Positions 36,384 through 44,991 of a DNA stretch of 64,000 nucleotides are shown here, in pieces. Each line of letters begins with the position of its first letter. Within the stretch, counting starts at the first letter, position 1. The stretch spans positions 620,001 to 684,000 of the forward strand of contig OZ245840.1 in the NCBI GenBank assembly GCA_965228775.1. Reading direction: 5' to 3'. A program made the position numbers and the translations under genes. This stretch comes from JANQMY01 sp965228775 (GTDB lineage: Bacteria > Pseudomonadota > Alphaproteobacteria > JANQMY01). The notes under the pieces were generated by a model. That model made no database searches, had not been told where the DNA came from, and saw nothing but the letters and a program-made list of their open reading frames with translations.

Positions 36384-36791
36384 TCAATCGAGAAATTTTT
36401 TTACAGTATCGAGAAACAGAGAAACGGAGATGGGTTTAGCAATGTAGGCTTCACAGCCCCCGTCTCGGATTTTTTCTTCATCACCCTTCATAGCGAAAGC
36501 GGTCACGGCAATCACAGGGATATGACGAAGATTGTCGTCTTCTTTGATCCACTTTGTGATTTCCAGTCCTGAAATCTCCGGAAGCTGAATATCCATCAGG
36601 ATAAGGTCGGGCCGTTCACTACGGGCAATCTCAAGTGCTTCCATCCCCTCTCGGGTTTGAAGCGTACGGTAGCCATGGGCGTCCAACAGGTCATGGAAGA
36701 GCTTCATGTTAAGCTCATTATCCTCGACGATAAGCACCGTCTTTTCCTGAGTATCCACCTCTGCCACGCTAAGGCCTGCCTGACTACCCAT
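36384..36791 (-). CDS. divK: Single-domain response regulator DivK
   Basis: The protein is one receiver domain, with VLIVEDNELNMKLFHDLL, the phospho-acceptor in LILMDIQLPEISGLE, TAFAMKGDEEKI and the conserved lysine in YIAKPIS. DivK controls the DivJ/PleC/DivL-CckA-CtrA phosphorelay in alphaproteobacteria. The ATG at 36791 gives 135 residues, about a dozen more than typical DivK; a shorter start close to KTVLIVED is possible but lacks a standard codon in an ideal place. It is the first gene of the divK-pleD pair. Confidence 0.93.
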   Translation of the reverse strand: MGSQAGLSVAEVDTQEKTVLIVEDNELNMKLFHDLLDAHGYRTLQTREGMEALEIARSERPDLILMDIQLPEISGLEITKWIKEDDNLRHIPVIAVTAFAMKGDEEKIRDGGCEAYIAKPISVSLFLDTVKKFLD

Positions 36792-36966
36792 TCTAAACTT
36801 CCCAAAAAGCTCCTATTCCAGCAACAAGCCGACAGACGACTCGCCACTATTGGACAGTGCTATTTGAGCCCAATATCATTAACTAAACCTTGAGAAAGGC
36901 CAAATTGAGGGAATTTGAAGTGAATCCAGACGGCATAAAACCTTGGGTTTGGGGGGAGTTAAGACT

Positions 36967-37254
36967 TTGTCAACCAAACGCTTAACGCCTGAATATGCAG
37001 AGGCTATCGCCGCGCAAGCGCTGGTTTTCCTAAGCCAAGACAAGCGTGCGTTTGAGGGCTTTCTTGCGGTGACCGGTATCGATGTGTCGGAAATTCGTTC
37101 CTTAGCTGAGGATTCGCATTTTCTCGCCGGGGTATTGGACTATACATTGTCGCAGGAGCGGCTTGTGGAGGGGTTTTGCGAATCGATGGAGCTCGCCCCG
37201 GAAATCCCAAGGGCAGCCCGCCAACAGCTGCCGGGCGCTCCTCTAGAATCTTAA
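36967..37254 (+). CDS. DUF3572 family protein
   Basis: This is a 95-residue helical protein with the family pattern AEAIAAQALVFLSQD followed by LAGVLDYTLSQERLVEGFCE. Function is unknown; the family is found in alphaproteobacteria, often beside divK and dinB as here. A TTG start is proposed because GGGGGGAG lies eight bases before it; there is no in-frame ATG near the N-terminus. The next gene starts 17 bases after the stop. Confidence 0.8.
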   Translation: MSTKRLTPEYAEAIAAQALVFLSQDKRAFEGFLAVTGIDVSEIRSLAEDSHFLAGVLDYTLSQERLVEGFCESMELAPEIPRAARQQLPGAPLES

Positions 37255-37271
37255 GAACGAAAGTACACCAC

Positions 37272-37952
37272 GTGAGCAACAATACGCTTGAGCAGGTCCT
37301 GGCCGAAATCGAGGCGCTGCCGATTAACCCCGGTTCCCCCTTAATCATCTCCGACGCAGATGAAGTGATTCTCCAGTTCATGGCAGGCCTTGAGCGCTAT
37401 TTGAACAGCCAAGGCCTGTGGATTGACCTCTCGAGCTATGCAATCCATGGGAACGTCAAGAAGCACAATGAGGACACCCCTATCCCTAATGAGGAAGTAA
37501 CGGAACTCATTAAGACTTTCTTCCGCACACACACCGAATCGATTGAGGTCGTACCAGCCGCCCCAGGCACTCTGGCTCAGCTGTCGGAGCGATCCCAGAT
37601 CGTTATTTTGAGCAATGTTCCAGCCGCGAGCCGCGAGGCACGCATTCGATGCTTAAACGCGCAGGGCGTTTCCTACCCCGTCATCGCGAACAGCGGGCCG
37701 AAGGGGCCGGCCGTCGCGGCGCTCGCCGCCCGTGTGGAGGCGCCGACTTTCTTTCTGGACGACATTCCCCATCACATTACATCGGTGGCCGAAACCGCCC
37801 CCGATGTCAGGCGTATCCATTTCGTGGCAGACGAACGTCTTGCGAAACTCATCGATGCCGCAGAGCACTGCGATCACCGCGTGGATGATTGGCATAGTCT
37901 GCAGGGTATCATCGAACGCGAAATAGATCTGTTTCTAAACTCGGGGCGGTAA
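37272..37952 (+). CDS. HAD-like hydrolase
   Basis: The product is 226 residues, starting with GTG (MSNNTLEQV). The first HAD motif appears as ISDADEVIL with the two catalytic aspartates, the second as VILSNVP, and an acidic motif as FFLDDIPHH. The core is intact enough to predict phosphatase-like activity, but the substrate is unknown. It sits in a close plus-strand run DUF3572-HAD-ROK-dinB with gaps of 17, 2 and -4 bp, so all four are probably co-transcribed. The frame is open upstream through the end of the DUF3572 gene, but that part is antisense-free overlap and not coding in this frame. Confidence 0.75.
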   Translation: MSNNTLEQVLAEIEALPINPGSPLIISDADEVILQFMAGLERYLNSQGLWIDLSSYAIHGNVKKHNEDTPIPNEEVTELIKTFFRTHTESIEVVPAAPGTLAQLSERSQIVILSNVPAASREARIRCLNAQGVSYPVIANSGPKGPAVAALAARVEAPTFFLDDIPHHITSVAETAPDVRRIHFVADERLAKLIDAAEHCDHRVDDWHSLQGIIEREIDLFLNSGR

Positions 37953-37954
37953 CC

Positions 37955-38884
37955 TTGTCTGAAACTCGGTATCGCATGGGCATTGACTTAGGCGGAACCA
38001 AAATAGAAGGCGCCGTCTTCGGCGCGTCTCAAGAGTTATTGTTCCGTGAACGTATTAAAACACCGCGGCACAATTATGATGCCACGCTGACAGCCATTCG
38101 GGATCTGGTCTTGCGCGCAGAGGCCAAGACCGGAAAATCCGTTTCCGTGGGAATTGGAATGCCCGGCGCAGTATCGCCGCAAACCGGCTTGGTCAAGAAT
38201 GCTAATTCCACCTGGCTCAATGGCCGCCCCTTCGACAAGGACATGCGATCCTGCCTTGGCCGTGATGCCCGTTTTGCCAATGATGCAAACTGCTTCGCAC
38301 TTTCAGAGGCGGTGGACGGCGCCGGCAAAGAGGCCAAAGCGGTCTTTGGCGTCATTCTGGGCACGGGCTGCGGCGGCGGCATCGTGATTGACAAACAGGT
38401 GCATGTGGGGGCCAACGCTATCGCTGGTGAATGGGGGCACACGCCCCTGCCCTCACCAACACCGGATGAGCTGCCTGGACCATCCTGCTATTGCGGACGC
38501 AAGGGTTGCCTCGAAACCTGGATCTCTGGACCAGCCTTCGAAGCACAGTTTCGCAGCAGAACCGGACTGTCACTGTCCGTATCAGAGATATTGGACAAGG
38601 CGGCCAACGGCAACGAAGAGGCCCAAAGTAGCTTCAATGCGTGGTTAAACAGGCTTGGCCGTGGCCTTGCCGCCATTATCAACATTTTGGACCCGGACCT
38701 AATCGTTCTTGGAGGCGGCCTTTCCAATATCGACCAAATCTATGACCGTATCGGGGATCATATTGCACCCCATGTTTTTTCCGATGGATATGAAACACCG
38801 GTCGTAAAAAATCATCACGGCGATTCGGGCGGCGTGCGGGGCGCCGCCTGGCTTTGGCCTTTGCAGCATGAGCCCGCATCATGA
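37955..38884 (+). CDS. ROK family sugar kinase (fructokinase/N-acetylglucosamine kinase-like)
   Basis: The 309-residue protein has the ATP-binding MGIDLGGTKIEGAVFG and the ROK core GTGCGGG and GEWGHTPLP. The zinc motif CYCGRKGCLE is also present. The closest known types phosphorylate fructose, mannose or N-acetylglucosamine, but the exact sugar cannot be told by eye. A TTG at 37955 (MSETRYRMG) or the ATG seven codons later may be the start. The stop overlaps the dinB ATG (ATGA). Confidence 0.88.
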   Translation: MSETRYRMGIDLGGTKIEGAVFGASQELLFRERIKTPRHNYDATLTAIRDLVLRAEAKTGKSVSVGIGMPGAVSPQTGLVKNANSTWLNGRPFDKDMRSCLGRDARFANDANCFALSEAVDGAGKEAKAVFGVILGTGCGGGIVIDKQVHVGANAIAGEWGHTPLPSPTPDELPGPSCYCGRKGCLETWISGPAFEAQFRSRTGLSLSVSEILDKAANGNEEAQSSFNAWLNRLGRGLAAIINILDPDLIVLGGGLSNIDQIYDRIGDHIAPHVFSDGYETPVVKNHHGDSGGVRGAAWLWPLQHEPAS

Positions 38885-40149
38885 CCGGATTCTGCCGGGA
38901 TTGCCTAACGCCCACAGAGGCCGACAACCGGCGTTGCGCGTTCTGCAACAGTCCTCGCATGCTCCATCATCCGGAACTAGACGAACTTTCGATCGCCCAT
39001 CTGGACTGTGATGCGTTTTATGCAGCCATCGAGAAACGGGACAATCCGGAACTTGCGGACAAGCCTCTCATCATTGGCGGAGGAAAACGCGGTGTCGTAT
39101 CGACCGCATGCTACATCGCCCGGACCTATGGGGTGGGATCCGCCATGCCCATGTTCAAAGCCCTTCGGGCGTGCCCAAACGCCGTGGTTCTGAAGCCGAA
39201 TATGGAGAAGTATTCGGCTGCTGGTAAGCAAATCCGCGAAATGATGCGTACGCTGACGCCCCTTGTCGAACCGCTCTCCTTGGACGAAGCATTCATGGAT
39301 CTGACAGGTACGGAACGCCTTCATCAGAAGACGCCGGCCATGGCTATGGCGGACTTGGCGCTGGAAATCGAAAAAGAGATCGGAATCACCGTCTCTATCG
39401 GCCTGAGCTATAACAAATTCTTAGCGAAAATGGCCTCCGACCTCGATAAGCCGCGGGGCTTTTCGATTATCGGGCAGAAGGAAGCCGTTGGTTTCCTTGC
39501 GGAGCAACCGGTCTCCATGATTTTTGGGGTGGGCAAGTCCTTTCGCAAGACGCTGGCCAGAAACGGCATTACGAAGATCGGCCAACTTCAGCGCAAAGAT
39601 GAAAAATGGTTGGTAGAACGGTTCGGCGCCATGGGCTTGCGCTTGTATCATCTTGCTAGAGGGGAAGACAGCCGAACCGTCAAAAGCAGACAGGGCGCCA
39701 AAAGCATCTCGTCGGAGACCACTTTCAACACCGACATTGCCGATGCCACGACCTTGTCCGGCACATTGTGGCGGCAGTGCGAGAGAGTTTCAAAGCGTGC
39801 CAAATCTTCCGGCCATGCAGGGAAAACGGTTGTTCTTAAACTCAAAAGCGCTGATTTTAAAATCCGTACTCGGAGCAAAACACTCCCCGAGCCAACACAG
39901 CTCGCCGACGTGATTTACCGGGTGGCGGATGAAATGCTTCAGAAGGAAATTGACGGTACCCAATACCGCCTGCTGGGCGTCGGCATCTCGTCTTTGACGC
40001 CGGGCGACATTGCCGACCATCCAAACATGCTGGACCCGGCGGCTGATCGCCGCGCCAAAGCCGAGCGAGCTATGGACAAACTCAAAGAAAAATTCGGCGA
40101 TGAATCGATCAAACTTGGGCGGGCGATCCGGAAACCATCCAAACGATGA
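38881..40149 (+). CDS. dinB: DNA polymerase IV (Y-family) with N-terminal zinc-finger-like extension
   Basis: DinB performs error-prone translesion synthesis. The catalytic palm has AHLDCDAFYAAIE and PLSLDEAFMDLTG with the metal-binding acids. YNKFLAKMASDLDKPRG and the helix-hairpin-helix FGVGKSFRKTL follow, then the little-finger domain (about 285-390). About 35 residues precede the usual start, carrying CRDC and CAFC pairs spaced as in a small zinc ribbon. Alphaproteobacterial DinB proteins of this kind are known, but the role of the extension is not. The start is fixed by the ATGA overlap with the kinase gene. No lexA box is obvious because the gene is internal to an operon. Confidence 0.94.
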   Translation: MTGFCRDCLTPTEADNRRCAFCNSPRMLHHPELDELSIAHLDCDAFYAAIEKRDNPELADKPLIIGGGKRGVVSTACYIARTYGVGSAMPMFKALRACPNAVVLKPNMEKYSAAGKQIREMMRTLTPLVEPLSLDEAFMDLTGTERLHQKTPAMAMADLALEIEKEIGITVSIGLSYNKFLAKMASDLDKPRGFSIIGQKEAVGFLAEQPVSMIFGVGKSFRKTLARNGITKIGQLQRKDEKWLVERFGAMGLRLYHLARGEDSRTVKSRQGAKSISSETTFNTDIADATTLSGTLWRQCERVSKRAKSSGHAGKTVVLKLKSADFKIRTRSKTLPEPTQLADVIYRVADEMLQKEIDGTQYRLLGVGISSLTPGDIADHPNMLDPAADRRAKAERAMDKLKEKFGDESIKLGRAIRKPSKR

Positions 40150-40154
40150 CTATA

Positions 40155-40264
40155 GCGTTTCCAGGTGAAGTGCCAAGATCCGATATTGGCGGTTCACCGT
40201 CCGGAAACGCGCAAAACAAAGAGTCTGGAGCCGTTTTGAGTTTCAATCAAAACCAAAACGGCTC
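40155..40264. repeat. Composite palindromic repeat, copy 2 (palindrome plus 11-bp hairpin)
   Basis: The element begins five bases after the dinB stop. GCGTTTCC (40155-40162) pairs with GGAAACGC (40203-40210). Then GAGCCGTTTTG (40228-40238) pairs with CAAAACGGCTC (40254-40264) around a 15-nt loop, followed by TAGCAG. Relative to copy 1 at 1509-1606 the outer palindrome is conserved, while the second stem differs at several positions on both arms and remains fully paired. The final CTAG overlaps the stop codon of eipB on the other strand, so the element fills the whole convergent gap. Confidence 0.85.
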
Positions 40265-41091
40265 TAGCAGCCGGAGTCCGGCAGGGTTTCAACGCTGCTC
40301 AACGTCCCTTGCAGACTAAAGTCTGAGTAGTCCATCACCAGATCCGCAGCCACCCCATTCTCATATAGAACGAAGCCGAACTCATATTCGGGAATCTCTT
40401 GCGGGGCTCCGTGCAGATAATAAGCAATAACCACGTTCCAGCTTTTCATTTTCGACAAATCCGAGCCACCGGGAACGTCGGTCAAGTCCGGCCCGGTCTC
40501 TGCTTTGGTCTGCCCCGCAATGTAAGCGACCACATCGTAGAATTCGCCATCGACCGAACCGTCAAAAACCGTGCTGGAATGAATGCGTTGACCGCTATTG
40601 GCTGCTTCCAGCATCTCGAAAGTGTGCTGTGTCGGAAAAATGGTCTTGCCCGGTAGCGCCACCAGCCTCTCGGACGGCTTGCCGTATTGCACTTCCTTCT
40701 CGCCATCCGTCTTCTTGGAAAGCGTTGCCCGGCCCGTTGCCCGGTCCGTCAGCTTGCCGTTCAGATAGTCCGTAAGGTCAAAACGAAAGAGGCTGCCATC
40801 ATGGGCTTCCCAGGACGAAATCCAGCGGTCGCTAGCGGTGAGATTGCCCTGGCTGTCATTCAGCTCCGTGTAGAAGCGCTGGTTCATGGTGAAGCCATCG
40901 CAGGCATCGGACCATTCCACGACGATGCGGCCCTTTACATCGGAAATCCCGGAGCCGGTGCGTGCGCTTTTGAGCGAAACTTCATAAAGCGCCCGATGCG
41001 ACAGCGCCTTGTCGGCTATGCCCGCAAACGCCACCGAGAAAGAGAGAAGAATGCTGGAAAGCACCCCCAAAAACGCAAAAACCCGAACCAA
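40264..41091 (-). CDS. eipB: Cell envelope integrity protein EipB (DUF1849)
   Basis: EipB is a periplasmic beta-spiral protein needed for envelope integrity in Brucella. The 275-residue product has a signal peptide (hydrophobic core to AFAG, about 1-23). It shows SHRALYEVSL, GRIVVEWSDACDGFTMN and FPTQHTFEMLEAA, and the VFDGSVDGEFYD stretch, all typical of DUF1849. Cys64 and the very last residue Cys275 correspond to the conserved disulfide pair of the family. The stop codon lies in the repeat element shared with position 1606. Confidence 0.92.
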   Translation of the reverse strand: MVRVFAFLGVLSSILLSFSVAFAGIADKALSHRALYEVSLKSARTGSGISDVKGRIVVEWSDACDGFTMNQRFYTELNDSQGNLTASDRWISSWEAHDGSLFRFDLTDYLNGKLTDRATGRATLSKKTDGEKEVQYGKPSERLVALPGKTIFPTQHTFEMLEAANSGQRIHSSTVFDGSVDGEFYDVVAYIAGQTKAETGPDLTDVPGGSDLSKMKSWNVVIAYYLHGAPQEIPEYEFGFVLYENGVAADLVMDYSDFSLQGTLSSVETLPDSGC

Positions 41092-41315
41092 AACACCTAC
41101 TCCATCAATCGCCGCAACTCCGCCTTATACCCCCGTTAGGAACTTTCTACCCGGCAAACCTGTTTGTCGAGCAAAATCGAGGCAGATTTTGCCGCCCCTG
41201 AGCGCGTGAAAAAGACCTTAATTTCAAAGCGTTAACAGAAAGTCTTCATTGGCACGCTTGTTGCCCCTGTATGGACCGGAGAACTTTAACAGGGCTTATT
41301 TACTGGGAGGCATCC

Positions 41316-42023
41316 GTGAACCATCACTCTGCGGCTGCGGTCAATACAATCGCGTTTCCAACCGAAAAAGTCGTGCAAAACGACATGGTGGAACGCATTT
41401 CTCGATCCTTAGGGCTGAACAAAAGGTCCATTGCACCTAAGGACTGGACAATCATCGAGCGCATGCTGGCTTATGCCGTAGAGGCGGAGAACACGCTGGC
41501 CGAGCAGCAAGCGCGGATTCACTATTTAGAGACCTTGTCGGTCACCGATGAGTTGACGGGGCTGCTTAACCGGCGCGGCTTCAACCAAGCAGTGGAACGG
41601 ACGCTGGCAGCGGCCAAACGGCACCAAGAAAAGGGGCTTCTCGCCTATCTCGATCTGGACGACTTTAAGTACATCAATGATCATTTCGGGCATGAAGCCG
41701 GCGATTTGGTGCTCAAACACGTGGCTGACGTCCTCTCTAAAAATGTCCGCCGCACCGACTATGTGGCCAGGATTGGCGGCGACGAATTTGCCGTTCTGTT
41801 CGTACGCGCACAGCAGCTGCCCACCCGGGCTCATGCCCAAGATCTGCGCCGGAAATTGGCCCGAACGCCACTTCAGATTGAAGATACCAAGGTCACAATC
41901 AATGCCAGCCTTGGCGTTCAGGCCTATGGCCCCGACACCAAAGCAACCGAACTGTTGCGCCGGGCCGACCAGGCCATGTATCTGGAAAAACAAAGGCGCC
42001 GTCAGGCCTTATCGGTCACATAG
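41316..42023 (+). CDS. GGDEF diguanylate cyclase
   Basis: The 235-residue cytosolic protein has a helical N-terminus (about 1-70, coiled-coil-like YAVEAENTLAEQQARIHYLE) and then a GGDEF domain with DELTGLLNRRGF, LDLDDFKYINDHFGHEAGD and intact GGDEF. RRTD at the usual upstream distance is an intact RxxD inhibitory site. It should make c-di-GMP from GTP with product feedback. No sensor domain is recognised. A GTG start is chosen because CTGGGAGG ends five bases before it; an ATG fifteen codons earlier lacks a ribosome site. Confidence 0.9.
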   Translation: MNHHSAAAVNTIAFPTEKVVQNDMVERISRSLGLNKRSIAPKDWTIIERMLAYAVEAENTLAEQQARIHYLETLSVTDELTGLLNRRGFNQAVERTLAAAKRHQEKGLLAYLDLDDFKYINDHFGHEAGDLVLKHVADVLSKNVRRTDYVARIGGDEFAVLFVRAQQLPTRAHAQDLRRKLARTPLQIEDTKVTINASLGVQAYGPDTKATELLRRADQAMYLEKQRRRQALSVT

Positions 42024-42146
42024 CTGTCACAACAAAGCCCGTAACCCGGCGCTTTTCCGCTTGGCTTTACGCCATCCTGCCGTGATATAAGACCGGATGG
42101 GTCGGGGGTTCCCGGCACATTTGACGGGAAATTCGCAGGAGGGTGT

Positions 42147-42614
42147 ATGGCTGGGCGTGTGGACGGTCGGCTGCGCGAATTAGACATCGTGCTGCCGGAG
42201 CCGGTTCCTCCTGTGGCGACTTACGTCCCTTATGTGGTGACAGGCAATCTGGTCTTTATCTCCGGACAAGTGACAGTTGGCCCGAGCGGCCTTGAGTATG
42301 TGGGTCAAGTGGGCGCTGATTTCTCGGTGGAGGAAGGACAGGCGGCGGCACGCCTGTGCGCCATCAATATTCTCACGCAGCTCAAAGATGCTTGTGGCGG
42401 CGATCTGGATCGCGTTACCCGCTGCGTGAAGCTGGGAGGATTTGTAAACGCGGTCCCTGGCTTCAAAGACCACCCGAAAGTGATCAACGGCGCATCGGAC
42501 CTCATGGTCGATGTGTTTGGAGATGCCGGAAGACACGCTCGATTTGCGGTGGGTGCCGCTTCCCTCCCTCTGAATGTTGCAGTCGAAGTTGATGCGGTAT
42601 TCGAGATCACCTGA
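42147..42614 (+). CDS. RidA family protein
   Basis: The 155-residue product has the YjgF/RidA fold pattern, with VFISGQVTVGPSG, the long helix AARLCAINILTQLKDACGGDLDRV and C-terminal ASLPLNVAVEVDAVFE. RidA proteins hydrolyse reactive 2-aminoacrylate-type enamines. The family arginine of the archetype appears to be replaced in the last strand (G-R-H-A-R-F-A-V-G region), so this is probably one of the broader Rid subfamilies and substrate is uncertain. It overlaps the next gene by one base (TGATG). Confidence 0.88.
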   Translation: MAGRVDGRLRELDIVLPEPVPPVATYVPYVVTGNLVFISGQVTVGPSGLEYVGQVGADFSVEEGQAAARLCAINILTQLKDACGGDLDRVTRCVKLGGFVNAVPGFKDHPKVINGASDLMVDVFGDAGRHARFAVGAASLPLNVAVEVDAVFEIT

Positions 42615-43366
42615 TGACTAAAACACGCCCTTGGATCAAGCAGCTACCGATTGCCCATCGCGGTCTACATGATTGCGAAAAAGGCATCATCGAAAACTCG
42701 ATGTCGGCATTCGCGGCAGCGGTGGAACATGGATATGCCATCGAGCTGGACGTACAGGTCACCAGCGACGGCGATGCGGCGGTTTTCCATGACGAGCGGC
42801 TTGAACGTCTTACCGATGCGGTGGGCAAGGTCCGTCGGCGGACCGGCGAAGAACTTGCAGCCATTCCGCTGAGCGGCACCACAGAGGGCATCCCCACTCT
42901 TCAACGTGTGCTTGATCTTGTTCAAGGCAAAGTGCCGGTCCTGGTGGAGATCAAAAATCCCACCCGCAAGGTCGGCAAGCTGGAAGGCCGCGTGGCAAAT
43001 CTCTTGGCGGAGTACAAGGGAGACGCGGCGGTCCAATCTTTCAATCCCCTCGCCCTCCAGTGGTTTCACAAAAACGCACCGAATATCGCGCGCGGCCTTT
43101 TGGCGTCAGATTACCGGAACATCACCCAGGTGAACATGTCGCGCCGGGCGCGGTTCATCATGAAGAACCTGCTTCTTTCTCCACTCGGCCGTCCGAATTT
43201 CATAGGATATGATGTAGACGCCTTGCCGGCATTTGCGCCGGCCCTTATGCGCAAGGTAGGCTTCCCACTTCTTGCATGGACGGTCCGGACGGATGCGCAG
43301 CGCGTCACCAGTGCGCGTCATGCGGACAACATAATTTTTGAAGGATTTGAGGCTCCGATTGGGTGA
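42614..43366 (+). CDS. Glycerophosphodiester phosphodiesterase family protein
   Basis: The 250-residue TIM-barrel enzyme has IAHRGLHD with the first catalytic histidine and GYAIELDVQVTSDGDAAVFHDERLERLTD with the metal-binding Glu/Asp and second histidine. VLVEIKNP is also typical. GDPDs split glycerophosphodiesters into glycerol-3-phosphate and an alcohol. No signal peptide, so it acts in the cytoplasm. It sits in a tightly packed run RidA-GDPD-acyltransferase-HIT. Confidence 0.9.
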   Translation: MTKTRPWIKQLPIAHRGLHDCEKGIIENSMSAFAAAVEHGYAIELDVQVTSDGDAAVFHDERLERLTDAVGKVRRRTGEELAAIPLSGTTEGIPTLQRVLDLVQGKVPVLVEIKNPTRKVGKLEGRVANLLAEYKGDAAVQSFNPLALQWFHKNAPNIARGLLASDYRNITQVNMSRRARFIMKNLLLSPLGRPNFIGYDVDALPAFAPALMRKVGFPLLAWTVRTDAQRVTSARHADNIIFEGFEAPIG

Positions 43367-44549
43367 TCAGGAACAAATCGTAATTCGCGTTGCCAATGCC
43401 CTAGAAACTGTCGATCCCCTGGCCTGGGATGCATGTGCAAATCCCGGCGGAGACATTCCCGACAATCCGTTCACGTCCTATAGTTTCCTCAATGCTCTGG
43501 AGAAAAGCGGCTCCGCCACCATGGAAACAGGCTGGGCCCCTTATCATCTGCTGCTGGAAACGCCGTCCGGTGAGCTGGCCGGATGCATGCCGCTCTATCT
43601 AAAAAGCCATTCTCAAGGCGAATATATTTTCGATTATGGCTGGGCGGATGCTTTCGAGCGGGCTGGCGGACGCTATTACCCGAAACTTCTGTCCGCTGTG
43701 CCTTTTACGCCGGCGACCGGACGCCGATTGCTGATCAACCCCAACGTCAATGCTCCGAATGCGGAAGACTATCTCATCGCCGGATGCGTGGAAGTGACGA
43801 AGCGGCTCGACGTTTCCTCCGTGCACCTCAACTTCCTGCCCGAAGACCAATGGCAGCGGCTTGGCGAGCATGGATTCCTGCGCCGGATGGATCAGCAATT
43901 CCATTGGGAAAATCATGGTTTTGCGACATTCGACGAATTCCTGGACGCTCTCGCCTCCCGCAAGCGCAAACAGATCCGCAAAGAACGCAAAGAAGCCTTG
44001 TCGAACGGCATCGAGATCGAATGGGTCACCGGCAATGACCTCAGCGAAGAGCATTGGGATGCCTTCTACAATTTCTACATGGACACCGGCAGCCGCAAAT
44101 GGGGCAGTCCCTACCTTACCCGTGATTTCTTCAGCCGCATCAACATGGCCATGCCGGACAAAACCCTTCTGGTCATGGCCAAACGCGAGGGCCGCTACAT
44201 AGCGGGTGCCCTAAACTTCATCGGCGGCGACACTCTCTTTGGCCGCAATTGGGGCTGCATTGAAGACCATCGGTGTTTGCATTTTGAAGTCTGTTACTAC
44301 CAGGCCATCGACTTCGCCATTGACCGTGGCCTAAAACGCGTTGAAGCGGGTGCCCAGGGCGCCCACAAGCTTGCGCGCGGCTACCTGCCACAAGAGACTT
44401 ACAGCGCCCATTGGATTGCCAATCCCAGCTTTCGAACAGCGGTTTCCGATTATCTGGAAAACGAAAGAAGTTACGTTCAACGAGATGTGCAAGCCCTGGC
44501 TCAGCATTCGCCCTTTAAAAAAGTCCAAACAATCGTCACCGAAGAATAG
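43359..44549 (+). CDS. FemAB/GNAT-like acyltransferase family protein (COG3146 type)
   Basis: About 396 residues. The fold pattern is two GNAT-like halves, with NPFTSYSFLNALEKSGSA, HWENHGFATFDEFLDALASRKRKQIRKERK and RKWGSPYLTRDFF. Near the end come the conserved VEAGAQGAHKLARGYLP and Y..HWI motifs. The family is loosely annotated as peptidoglycan-biosynthesis-related, but its reaction is not established. The start is uncertain: only TTG codons are available near the N-terminus (43338, 43347, 43359), and 43359 is best spaced from a GAGG. Confidence 0.82.
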   Translation: MGDQEQIVIRVANALETVDPLAWDACANPGGDIPDNPFTSYSFLNALEKSGSATMETGWAPYHLLLETPSGELAGCMPLYLKSHSQGEYIFDYGWADAFERAGGRYYPKLLSAVPFTPATGRRLLINPNVNAPNAEDYLIAGCVEVTKRLDVSSVHLNFLPEDQWQRLGEHGFLRRMDQQFHWENHGFATFDEFLDALASRKRKQIRKERKEALSNGIEIEWVTGNDLSEEHWDAFYNFYMDTGSRKWGSPYLTRDFFSRINMAMPDKTLLVMAKREGRYIAGALNFIGGDTLFGRNWGCIEDHRCLHFEVCYYQAIDFAIDRGLKRVEAGAQGAHKLARGYLPQETYSAHWIANPSFRTAVSDYLENERSYVQRDVQALAQHSPFKKVQTIVTEE

Positions 44550-44557
44550 GGGCCGCC

Positions 44558-44974
44558 ATGGCATATGATCCCAATAATGTATTCGCCAAAATCCTCCGTG
44601 GGGAGATGCCCAGCATCAAAGTTTACGAGGACGATCACACCTACGCCTTCATGGATGTTATGCCCCAGACCCCGGGGCACACGCTGGTGATCCCCAAAAC
44701 CGAGGCAGAGAACCTTTTCGATCTGCCGCCGGATGCTGCCGGACATCTCATCAAGACAACTCAAAAAGTAGCAGCCGCTGTCAAAAAGGGGCTCAACGCA
44801 CCAGGCGTCATGATTGCCCAGCTAAACGGTGCGCCGGCCGGCCAAACGGTCTTCCATATTCATTTTCATATTATTCCGCGAGAGGAAGGTGTGGACATGA
44901 AGTTCCATGCGCGGGAAATGGCGGACATGGACGAGCTGGCGGCACTGGCCGAAAAAATAAAGGCCGCTTTATAA
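44558..44974 (+). CDS. HIT family hydrolase (HINT-like)
   Basis: The 138-residue protein has the histidine triad HIHFHIIPR near its C-terminus and the early FAKILRGEMPSIKVYEDDHTYAFMDVMPQTPGHTLVIPK, typical of bacterial Hint/HinT phosphoramidases acting on nucleotide conjugates. It follows the acyltransferase by 8 bp. Its stop codon lies within the loop region of the perfect palindrome that terminates clpA on the other strand. Confidence 0.93.
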   Translation: MAYDPNNVFAKILRGEMPSIKVYEDDHTYAFMDVMPQTPGHTLVIPKTEAENLFDLPPDAAGHLIKTTQKVAAAVKKGLNAPGVMIAQLNGAPAGQTVFHIHFHIIPREEGVDMKFHAREMADMDELAALAEKIKAAL

Positions 44975-44983
44975 AGCGGCCTT
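44952..44983 (-). terminator. Intrinsic terminator of clpA, overlapping the HIT gene end
   Basis: AAGGCCGCTTTA and its exact complement form a 24-bp perfect palindrome at 44960-44983. In the clpA direction it is followed by TATTTTTTC, a good U-tract. In the plus direction there is no T-run, so it serves mainly clpA but lies in the last codons and stop of the HIT gene. Confidence 0.85.
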
Positions 44984-44991
44984 CAAATTAC

